8,498 nt of DNA from Sphingomonadales bacterium. Lineage in GTDB: Bacteria > Pseudomonadota > Alphaproteobacteria > Sphingomonadales > Sphingomonadaceae. The notes under the pieces are model-generated. The model made no database searches. It saw only the letters and a list, made by a program, of their open reading frames with translations, and had not been told where the DNA came from. The stretch covers positions 1 through 8,498 of the forward strand of contig JAFKLV010000051.1 of NCBI GenBank assembly GCA_017304125.1. Reading direction: 5' to 3'. The position numbers and the translations under genes were made by a program. This document shows, one piece after another, positions 1 to 5,161 of this stretch. How positions within the stretch are numbered: position 1 is the first letter of the stretch; each line of letters begins with the position of its first letter.

Positions 1-248
1 TCAGCGGCATGACGCCCGAGATGCGCGGGCTTTACGCCGGGGTCGATCTGTGGGTGGTCGATGCGCTGCGCCGCAAGCCGCATCCGTCGCACCCGCATCT
101 CGGGCAGGTGCTCGAATGGGTCGACGAGCTGGCGCCGCAACGCACCGTGCTGATCCATATGGATCAATCGATGGATTATCATACATTGCGCGCCGAACTG
201 CCGCTCGGCGTCGAGCCCGGCTATGACGGGATGGAGATCGCGTTGTGA
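1..248 (+). CDS. MBL-fold metallohydrolase, C-terminal part (5' end outside window)
   Basis: The first 81 codons in the window (reading frame from base 3) are the C-terminus of a metallo-beta-lactamase-fold hydrolase, most like the PhnP / phosphoribosyl cyclic phosphodiesterase-like branch. The visible support is a stretch with histidines (KPHPSHPHL, about bases 75-101) followed by LIHMDQSMDY, where the His at bases 156-158 sits at the place of the last metal-ligand histidine in this family (LTHMSH-like). The typical ending EPGYDGMEI follows. An ATG at base 9 is internal, because the frame is open to the window edge. The stop TGA overlaps the GTG of the next gene by 4 nt, so the two are probably cotranscribed and translationally coupled. 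The substrate cannot be told. In sphingomonads such a gene often follows a TatD-type DNase, but that would be outside this window. Confidence 0.8.
   Translation, partial: SGMTPEMRGLYAGVDLWVVDALRRKPHPSHPHLGQVLEWVDELAPQRTVLIHMDQSMDYHTLRAELPLGVEPGYDGMEIAL
233..236 (+). promoter_or_regulatory. Shine-Dalgarno GGAG for the GTG-start protease gene
   Basis: GGAG lies inside the end of the MBL gene, 8 nt before the GTG at 245. It supports that GTG rather than a later ATG (for example codon 13) as the start of the aspartic protease gene. Confidence 0.55.
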
Positions 249-847
249 ACGACGGCGCACAGGTGGCGCTTTATCTGCTGATGCTCGCGCTGCCGCTGTC
301 GGCGTTGCTCAGCCGGCGTGTGCCGCTCGGGCGGACGATGAAGATGGCGGCCGCGTGGGTGCTGATCTTTGCGATCGGGCTGGTCATCGCCGGGCAGCGC
401 GACCGGCTCAAGCCGATCTGGGACGACACCCGCGATGCCTTGTTCGGGCGCGATCAGCATGTCGTCGGCTCGACCGTGCGGATCCATATCGCGCCTGACG
501 GGCATTTCTGGGCCAGCGCGCGGATCGAGGGCATCGAGCGGCGGATGCTGATCGATAGCGGCGCGACGACCACTGCGTTGTCGCAGGCCACCGCTAAGGC
601 GGCGCATATCGCGATCGATGACGGTCCGTTCGCCGCGGTGATCGAAACCGCCAATGGCGCGGTGCAGGCGCGCCGCGCACGCGTCGCGCGGCTGGAACTG
701 GGCACTATCGTCGCGCGCGATCTGCCGGTCGTCGTGGCGCCCGAATTCGGCGATCTCGACGTGCTCGGCATGAATTTCCTCTCGCAACTCGCATCGTGGC
801 GGGTCGAGGGGGATGTGCTGGTGCTCGAACCCAAACCCAGGACGTGA
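245..847 (+). CDS. Membrane-anchored retropepsin-like clan AA aspartic protease (TIGR02281-type)
   Basis: This 200-aa protein has two predicted hydrophobic segments at the N-terminus (about residues 7-22 and 35-50) and then one aspartic-protease half-domain. The catalytic-type motif is MLIDSGATTTALS with Asp104-Ser105-Gly106, i.e. DSG rather than the commoner DTG. A second conserved element near the end is LGMNFLSQL, the flap/psi-loop counterpart seen in TIGR02281 proteins. Like retroviral proteases, members of this family have one catalytic Asp per chain and are expected to work as homodimers. The two segments suggest inner-membrane anchoring, but on which side the protease domain lies is not decided by the sequence. 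The GTG start overlaps the upstream stop and has a good GGAG 8 nt before it. Substrate and role are unknown. The protein could be proteolytically active or an inactive relative. Confidence 0.78.
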   Translation: MNDGAQVALYLLMLALPLSALLSRRVPLGRTMKMAAAWVLIFAIGLVIAGQRDRLKPIWDDTRDALFGRDQHVVGSTVRIHIAPDGHFWASARIEGIERRMLIDSGATTTALSQATAKAAHIAIDDGPFAAVIETANGAVQARRARVARLELGTIVARDLPVVVAPEFGDLDVLGMNFLSQLASWRVEGDVLVLEPKPRT

Positions 848-849
848 TT

Positions 850-877
850 TACATAATGTATATTATCGACGTTACAT
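850..877 (+). promoter_or_regulatory. AT-rich gap with palindrome and possible -10 element before mazG
   Basis: The 30 nt between the protease stop and the mazG ATG are strikingly AT-rich for this genome. They hold a perfect 11-nt palindrome TACATAATGTA (850-860) and a -10-like TATTAT (861-866). No convincing -35 lies 16-18 nt upstream, and no Shine-Dalgarno precedes the ATG at 878. If TATTAT is a real -10, transcription would start about 873-874 and the mazG message would be nearly leaderless. This is inference from sequence only. Confidence 0.3.
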
Positions 878-1660
878 ATGGCTGACGCGGAACGGGCCCC
901 TATCGATCGCTTGCTCGCGGTAATGGCGCGGTTGCGCGATCCCGAGCGTGGTTGCGAATGGGATGTCGCGCAGAATTTCGCGACGATCGCGCCTTATACG
1001 ATCGAGGAAGCGCATGAGGTCGCTGATGCGATCGCGCGCAACGATATGGCCGATCTCAAAGATGAGCTTGGCGATCTGCTGCTTCAGGTCGTGTTCCACG
1101 CGCGGATGGCCGAGGAAGCGGCGCTGTTCGATTTCGACGCGGTGGCCAATGCGATCTCCGACAAGATGGAGCGTCGCCACCCGCATATCTTCGGCGATCG
1201 CGCCGAGGGCGGCCATCATCTGTGGGAACAGATCAAGGCCGAGGAACGCGCCGCCAAGGCTGACGCCAAGGACGACAATGGCGCGCTCGCCGGGGTCGCG
1301 CTTGGCCTGCCCGCGTTGCTGCGGGCGGAAAAGCTCCAGAAGCGGGCCGCGCGGGTCGGTTTCGACTGGCCCGATGCCAAGGGACCGCGCGCCAAGATCG
1401 ACGAGGAAATCGCCGAAGTCGAAAGCGCGACCACCGACGAGGAGCGCGCGGGAGAGATTGGCGATCTGCTGTTCGTCATCGTCAATTGGGCGCGCCACCT
1501 TGGCATCGATCCCGAAGCGGCGTTGCGCACCTCCAACGCCAAGTTCGAGCGGCGCTTTCGTTTCATGGAAGCGGCGGCCGGCACGTCCTTCGCATCACTC
1601 GATCTAGATGCGAAGGAAGAGCTGTGGCTGGCGGCCAAAGCTGACGAGCGGAAGGGCTAA
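878..1660 (+). CDS. mazG: Nucleoside triphosphate pyrophosphohydrolase MazG
   Basis: The 260-aa product has the full-length two-domain MazG layout (E. coli MazG is about 263 aa). MazG hydrolyses (d)NTPs to NMP and pyrophosphate in the cytoplasm, clears non-canonical nucleotides, and is linked to lowering of ppGpp under starvation. Domain 1 begins with IDRLLAVMARLRDPERGCEWD (the usual family form is GCPWD) and carries the Mg-binding EExxE...ExxD pattern at Glu43, Glu44, Glu47, Glu63 and Asp66. FDFDAVANAISDKM and RRHPHIFGD follow. Domain 2 repeats the pattern with EEIAE (residues 176-180) and EIGD (193-196), then NWARHLGIDPEAALR. The ATG is the only plausible start, since a stop (TAA 854-856) closes the frame upstream. 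The 30-nt gap allows either read-through from the protease gene or an own promoter. The gene converges on hflX. Confidence 0.96.
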   Translation: MADAERAPIDRLLAVMARLRDPERGCEWDVAQNFATIAPYTIEEAHEVADAIARNDMADLKDELGDLLLQVVFHARMAEEAALFDFDAVANAISDKMERRHPHIFGDRAEGGHHLWEQIKAEERAAKADAKDDNGALAGVALGLPALLRAEKLQKRAARVGFDWPDAKGPRAKIDEEIAEVESATTDEERAGEIGDLLFVIVNWARHLGIDPEAALRTSNAKFERRFRFMEAAAGTSFASLDLDAKEELWLAAKADERKG

Positions 1661-1739
1661 AAACCTTCGTCACCCCGGCCTTGAGCCTCTTGCGCTGCGC
1701 TTGCCTCCCGATGGACCCCGGCTCAAGGCCGGGGTGACG
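1659..1739 (-). terminator. Probable intrinsic terminator of hflX (possibly bidirectional)
   Basis: Read on the minus strand, the perfect 20-bp stem lies just after the hflX stop and is followed 4 nt later by TTTTT (complement of 1659-1663, overlapping the mazG stop codon). That fits a rho-independent terminator for hflX, although the T run is short and slightly displaced. In the plus direction the same stem follows the mazG stop but has no T run, so termination of mazG by it is less certain. Confidence 0.5.
1668..1739. repeat. REP-like inverted repeat between convergent mazG and hflX
   Basis: Bases 1668-1687 and 1720-1739 are perfect reverse complements (20 bp, spacer 32 nt). Inside the right half is a compact hairpin, ACCCCGGC (1715-1722), loop TCAAG, GCCGGGGT (1728-1735), which shares bases with the long right arm. 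The region can therefore fold as one long stem or as the short hairpin, but not both. The unit resembles the short palindromic CACCCCGGCCTTGAGCCGGGG-type elements I recall as dispersed in many alphaproteobacterial genomes. Here it looks like one complete unit and one half unit in inverted orientation. Copy number elsewhere cannot be seen from this window. Confidence 0.7.
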
Positions 1740-1746
1740 GCGTGGA

Positions 1747-3033
1747 TCAGCGCGTCAGAAACCGCTCATAATCGCGCGGCGCCATGCGCACTTCGTAGAT
1801 CGCGCGTTCGCCGTCGATTTCCTGATCGAGCACCTCGCCATGCTGGTGCAACCATGCCGCGCCGGCGCCGTCCGCCGCATCGAGCGTGATCGTATAGCGC
1901 TGATGCCCCGCGGTGAGCCGCCCGGCGACGACAGCGATGAGGTGATCCACCCCCTCCCCGGTCAGCGCCGAGATCGCCACCACATCATCACGCCGCGCGG
2001 TTTCGGCGAGCAGCGCCGTGCGTGCTTCATCGTCGAGCAGGTCGAGCTTGTTCCACGCCTCGATCCGCGGCGTGGTGTCGGAAACGCCGATCTCGGTCAG
2101 CACCTCCTCGACATCGGCGCGCTGCGCCTCGCTGTCGGGATGCGCGACGTCGCGGACGTGGATCAGCATATCGGCCGATACCACCTCTTCCAGCGTCGCC
2201 TTGAACGCCGCGACGAGCTGGGTCGGCAGCTCGGACACGAACCCCACCGTGTCGGACAGGATCGCCTTGTCGATCCCCGGCAGCGAAATCTGCCGCAAGG
2301 TCGGATCGAGCGTGGCGAAGAGCAAATCCTTCGCCATGACGTCACTTCCCGTCAAATAATTGAAAAGTGTCGATTTTCCGGCGTTGGTATAGCCGACCAG
2401 CGCGATCACCGGCCAGGGCGCGCGCTGGCGCCGGCCGCGGTGCAGCCCGCGGGTGCGGGTGACCTGTTCGAGTTCGCGCCGCAGCCGCGCCATACGGTCG
2501 CGGATCAGCCGACGGTCGGCCTCGATCTGGGTTTCGCCGGGGCCGCCGAGGAAGCCGAAGCCGCCGCGCTGGCGCTCGAGGTGGGTCCAGCTGCGCACCA
2601 GTCGCCCGGCCTGATAATCGAGATGGGCCAGCTCGACCTGCAACCGCCCTTCGGCGGTCGCGGCACGTTCGCCGAAAATCTCGAGGATCAGCCCGGTGCG
2701 GTCGATCACCTTGGCCTCGAGCGCCTTTTCGAGATTGCGTTGCTGGATCGGGGTGAGGCTGGCGTCGAACACCACCAAGGCGGCGTCCTCCATCCGGGCG
2801 AGCGTCGCGATCGTCTCGACCTGCCCGGCGCCGAGCAAGGTCGCGGCGCGCGGCGTGCGGACGCGGAACGCTTCGCGCCCCACGACCGTCACGCCGATCG
2901 CCTCGGCCAGCCCGGCGGTCTCCGCGAGACGCGCGTCGGCGTCGCGGGAGGAACCGCCCAGATCGGGATAGACGACGATCGCGCGCGCGCCGCGCGTAAA
3001 TTCACCGCGATCGCGTTCGAAGCCGGTACTCAA
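1747..3033 (-). CDS. hflX: Ribosome-associated GTPase HflX
   Basis: The 428-aa product matches the normal HflX length (E. coli 426). HflX is a cytoplasmic GTPase that binds the 50S subunit and splits stalled or hibernating 70S ribosomes, notably after heat stress. The N-terminal HflX domain shows ATLLGAGQVETI (about residues 64-75) and DASLTPIQQRNLE. A coiled linker follows with GPGETQIEADRRLIRDRM, the highly conserved family signature. The G domain begins about residue 207: G1 is GYTNAGKS (214-221), G3 is DTVGF and G4 is NKLD. The C-terminal extension ends DYERFLTR. The start is TTG at 3033, overlapping the hfq stop (TTGA), with GGAG at 3045-3048, 11 nt upstream. No better start was seen and the family N-terminus fits, so translational coupling to hfq is likely. 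hfq-hflX adjacency is widely conserved in proteobacteria. An AT-rich patch covers the P-loop codons. Confidence 0.95.
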   Translation of the reverse strand: MSTGFERDRGEFTRGARAIVVYPDLGGSSRDADARLAETAGLAEAIGVTVVGREAFRVRTPRAATLLGAGQVETIATLARMEDAALVVFDASLTPIQQRNLEKALEAKVIDRTGLILEIFGERAATAEGRLQVELAHLDYQAGRLVRSWTHLERQRGGFGFLGGPGETQIEADRRLIRDRMARLRRELEQVTRTRGLHRGRRQRAPWPVIALVGYTNAGKSTLFNYLTGSDVMAKDLLFATLDPTLRQISLPGIDKAILSDTVGFVSELPTQLVAAFKATLEEVVSADMLIHVRDVAHPDSEAQRADVEEVLTEIGVSDTTPRIEAWNKLDLLDDEARTALLAETARRDDVVAISALTGEGVDHLIAVVAGRLTAGHQRYTITLDAADGAGAAWLHQHGEVLDQEIDGERAIYEVRMAPRDYERFLTR

Positions 3034-3524
3034 TCTTCGTCCGACTCCTCCGCCGTTTCCTCGGCGAGATTGAGCGCGCGCGACGGCTGGATCGTCGACA
3101 CGGCATGTTTGTAGACCAGCTGCGACGCGCCATCGCGCTGCAGCAGCATGCAGAACAGATCGAAAGCGGCGATATTGCCCTGCAGCATCACACCGTTGAC
3201 GAGGAACATCGTCACCGGATCATGCGACTTGCGCACCGCGTTGAGGAACACTTCCTGCAACAGCGGCTGCTTCTTCACGCTTTCGCCCATCTGCTCGACG
3301 ATCGCCGCAACATCGACATGACCGCCGGGCATGATCGTGGAAATGGCGTGTTTGTAGATGAGTTGGGATTGCCCGTCGCGGCGCAGCAGCACGGAGAAAT
3401 TGTCGAACCAGGTCACGATGCCCTGGAGCTTGACGCCCTTGACGAGGAACATCGTCACCGGGGTTTTCGACTTGCGCAGTGCGTTGAGGAACAGATCCTG
3501 AAGGGAGGTTTGTTTTTCGGCCAT
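3030..3524 (-). CDS. hfq: RNA chaperone Hfq, tandem two-domain form
   Basis: Hfq is a cytoplasmic Sm-like RNA chaperone that pairs small RNAs with mRNAs, normally as a hexamer of about 70-100-aa subunits. Here one 164-aa chain contains two Hfq domains 81 residues apart. Domain 1 (about 5-72) has LQDLFLNALRKS, FLVKGVKLQG, FDNF and YKHAIST (57-63). Domain 2 (about 88-153) has LQEVFLNAVRKS, FLVNGVMLQG, FDLF and YKHAVST (138-144). Both keep the Sm1 and Sm2 (YKHxxST) motifs. A 15-residue linker joins them, and an acidic tail, EETAEESDED, ends the chain. By geometry three chains would form one six-domain ring. Domain 1 is closer to ordinary alphaproteobacterial Hfq; domain 2 has diverged at RNA-contact positions. 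The ATG at 3524 has AAGGA at 8 nt spacing, and an open extension to 3629 is rejected. The gene overlaps hflX by 4 nt. Confidence 0.95.
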   Translation of the reverse strand: MAEKQTSLQDLFLNALRKSKTPVTMFLVKGVKLQGIVTWFDNFSVLLRRDGQSQLIYKHAISTIMPGGHVDVAAIVEQMGESVKKQPLLQEVFLNAVRKSHDPVTMFLVNGVMLQGNIAAFDLFCMLLQRDGASQLVYKHAVSTIQPSRALNLAEETAEESDED

Positions 3525-3532
3525 TGGCTCGA

Positions 3533-3537
3533 TCCTT
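3533..3537 (-). promoter_or_regulatory. Shine-Dalgarno AAGGA of hfq
   Basis: AAGGA on the minus strand lies 8 nt before the ATG at 3524. It fixes the start at MAEKQTSLQD, which also matches the usual Hfq N-terminus, and excludes the upstream in-frame ATG at 3629. Confidence 0.75.
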
Positions 3538-3546
3538 CGATTTTTG

Positions 3547-3581
3547 GCGGGGTTTGCCCCGCGTTGCGCCGGTACCCGGCG
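3547..3581 (-). other. Two stem-loops in the hfq 5' leader
   Basis: Two consecutive GC-rich hairpins lie in the predicted hfq leader. GCGGGG/CCCCGC with a 4-nt loop covers 3547-3562, and CGCCGG/CCGGCG with a 3-nt loop covers 3567-3581. The nearer one ends 9 nt upstream of the Shine-Dalgarno and is followed on the message by AAAAA, so it is not a terminator. Hfq autoregulates its own leader in E. coli, and an A-rich segment beside a stem would be a plausible Hfq site, but nothing here proves it. Confidence 0.45.
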
Positions 3582-3612
3582 TCGGGTTACCGCCAGGGCT
3601 GGCGGCGGCGCC

Positions 3613-3641
3613 AATCTAGAGGCGCGCACGGCTTACCGCAA
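3613..3641 (-). promoter_or_regulatory. Candidate sigma70-type promoter for hfq-hflX
   Basis: On the minus strand TTGCGG (complement of 3636-3641) is followed after exactly 17 nt by TAGATT (complement of 3613-3618), a good -35/-10 pair for a GC-rich alphaproteobacterium. Transcription would start about 3606, giving a leader of roughly 81 nt before the hfq ATG. The site lies between the REP pair and hfq, which fits hfq-hflX as a unit separate from ntrYX. Confidence 0.5.
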
Positions 3642-3668
3642 CGTGAATGGCGGAGGATTCCTGTCTTT

Positions 3669-3779
3669 CTCCCCTCCCTTGAACAAGGGAGGGGTCGGGG
3701 GTGGGTTGGTGTGGGGGATACCGCAGCACCTGCCTCATACCCACCCACCCCCAGCCCCTCCCTTCACCAGGGAGGGGAG
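3669..3779. repeat. Inverted pair of REP-like palindromic elements between ntrX and hfq
   Basis: Two copies of a roughly 40-nt element face each other. The left copy (about 3669-3710) has the hairpin CCCCTCCCTT (3671-3680), loop GAAC, AAGGGAGGGG (3685-3694), then a G-rich tail GGGGGTGGGTTGGT. The right copy (about 3740-3779) is its near reverse complement, with CCCCTCCCT (3755-3763), loop TCACC, AGGGAGGGG (3769-3777) and the C-rich tail. The copies differ in the hairpin loop, in CT versus TC after the stem and in single bases of the tail. Each can fold alone, or the two can pair into one long stem. This G-run/T-rich hairpin type is one I recall as common between sphingomonad genes. The position just after the ntrX stop suggests a role in 3'-end formation or mRNA stability for ntrX, but there is no clear T run, so I do not call it a terminator. 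Confidence 0.72.
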
Positions 3780-3789
3780 AAGAAGAGGC

Positions 3790-5160
3790 CTATTCCTCAC
3801 GCGTCTCGGTAATGCCCAGCAGCTTGAGCTTCCGGTGCAAGGCCGAGCGCTCCATGCCGATGAACGAGGCGGTGCGTGAGATATTGCCCGAAAAGCGCCG
3901 GATCTGGACGCGGAGATATTCGCGCTCGAACGTCTCGCGTGCCTCACGCAGCGGTGCGCCCATGATCGCGGCGGTGCCCGCCCCGCCCTCGCCGTCGCCC
4001 AGCACCTCCGCCGGGAGCAGATCGAGGTCGATCCGCCCGATGCGGTCGCCGGGGGTGAGGATGATCGTGCGCTCGACCACGTTGCGCAGTTCGCGGACGT
4101 TGCCCGGCCAGTCATAGCTCTGCAACGCGACCATCGCGTCGGTGGCGATCTCCGGGGTCGGCACGCGGCGTTCCGAGGCGTAATGCGCGACGAAATGCTC
4201 GACCAGCGCGGGAATATCCTCGCGGCGTTCGGCCAGTGCGGGAAGAATCACCGGCACAACATTGAGTCGATAGTATAAATCCTCGCGGAACCGCCCTTCG
4301 GCGATCTCCGCGGTCAGATCGCGCGCGGTGGCGGAGACGACGCGAACGTCGACCTTCACCTGCCGCGTCCCCCCGACCCGTGCGAAGCTCTGATCGGTCA
4401 GCACGCGCAGGATGCGGGCCTGCGTCGCCATCGGCATGTCGGCGATCTCGTCGAGGAACAAGGTGCCGCCATGCGCCTGTTCGAGCATGCCGGGGCGGAC
4501 GAGATCGCCCCCCTCCTCCACGCCGAACAATTCCTCGTCCATGCGATCGGGCGTCATCCGCGCGGCGCTGACGATCACGAACGGCGAGCTGGTGCGCGGG
4601 CTCCAGCCGTGGAGCAGCCGCGCCGCGACTTCCTTGCCCACCCCGGCCGGGCCGGTGATGAGAATGCGGCTGCCGGTGCCGGCGACCCGCTTGAGCGTCG
4701 CACGCACCGCGTTGATCGCGCTCGAACTGCCGGTGAGATCGGTATCGCGCCCGGCCGAGGCGCGCAGCGACGCCACTTCGCGCCGCAGCCGCTCGGTCTC
4801 GGTCGCGCGCTCGACCATCAGCAACAAGCGCTCGGCCTGAAACGGCTTTTCGATGAAATCGACCGCGCCGGCGCGGATCGCCGCCACCGCGGTATCGAGA
4901 TTGCCGTGGCCCGAAATCATCAGCACCGCGATCGAGGGATCGCGCCGCTTGATCTCGTCGAGCAATTGCAGCCCGTCGAGCCGCGATCCCTGCAGCCACA
5001 CGTCGAGCAGCACGAGGCTCGGGCGACGCGTCGCGATCGCTTCCAGCGCGGAATCGCTGTCGGCGGCGACGCGGGTTTCATAGCCCTCGTCCTCCAGCAC
5101 GCCGGCGACCAGTTCGCGGATATCGAGTTCGTCATCGACGACGAGAATGTCGAGCGCCAT
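3790..5160 (-). CDS. ntrX: Response regulator NtrX (AAA+, lacks GAFTGA)
   Basis: The 456-aa product is the response regulator partner of NtrY and acts as a DNA-binding regulator in the cytoplasm. NtrYX has been tied to nitrogen metabolism, redox/low-oxygen response and envelope traits in alphaproteobacteria. The receiver domain (1-120) has Asp9/Asp10, the phospho-acceptor Asp53, Ser83 and Lys105. The AAA+ domain has Walker A GPAGVGKE (170-177), Walker B LFLDE (Asp237/Glu238) and FREDLYYRLNVVPV. The Fis-type HTH is at about 423-450 (FSGNISRTASFIGMERSALH). The sigma54-contact loop GAFTGA is absent: after LFG (211-213) comes VEEGGDLVRPGMLEQAHGG. It therefore probably does not remodel sigma54-RNA polymerase. 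The ATG lies 1 nt after the ntrY stop (TGACATG) without a strong Shine-Dalgarno, suggesting translational coupling. The start matches the family N-terminus MALDILVVDDE. Confidence 0.95.
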   Translation of the reverse strand: MALDILVVDDELDIRELVAGVLEDEGYETRVAADSDSALEAIATRRPSLVLLDVWLQGSRLDGLQLLDEIKRRDPSIAVLMISGHGNLDTAVAAIRAGAVDFIEKPFQAERLLLMVERATETERLRREVASLRASAGRDTDLTGSSSAINAVRATLKRVAGTGSRILITGPAGVGKEVAARLLHGWSPRTSSPFVIVSAARMTPDRMDEELFGVEEGGDLVRPGMLEQAHGGTLFLDEIADMPMATQARILRVLTDQSFARVGGTRQVKVDVRVVSATARDLTAEIAEGRFREDLYYRLNVVPVILPALAERREDIPALVEHFVAHYASERRVPTPEIATDAMVALQSYDWPGNVRELRNVVERTIILTPGDRIGRIDLDLLPAEVLGDGEGGAGTAAIMGAPLREARETFEREYLRVQIRRFSGNISRTASFIGMERSALHRKLKLLGITETREE

Positions 5161-5161
5161 G

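Noticed and set aside
1840..3114. Open frame (424 codons) on the plus strand opposite hflX
   Set aside because: It mirrors hflX codons in the antisense direction; composition is low-complexity-like and no domain is visible.
3590..3620. Possible sigma54 -24/-12 promoter upstream of hfq
   Set aside because: A TTGGCGCC stretch is followed by GC-rich sequence, but the GG to GC spacing is off by one and TTGC is missing.
3525..3629. 35-codon N-terminal extension of Hfq starting at an upstream in-frame ATG
   Set aside because: The Shine-Dalgarno AAGGA and the standard Hfq N-terminus both support the ATG at 3524. The extension covers the leader hairpins, and the promoter -10 candidate lies at its edge.
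4112..4999. Second minus-strand frame (295 codons) inside ntrX
   Set aside because: It is Arg/Ala/Gly-rich and out of frame with the clear response regulator. No frameshift is needed, since the ntrX frame is continuous.
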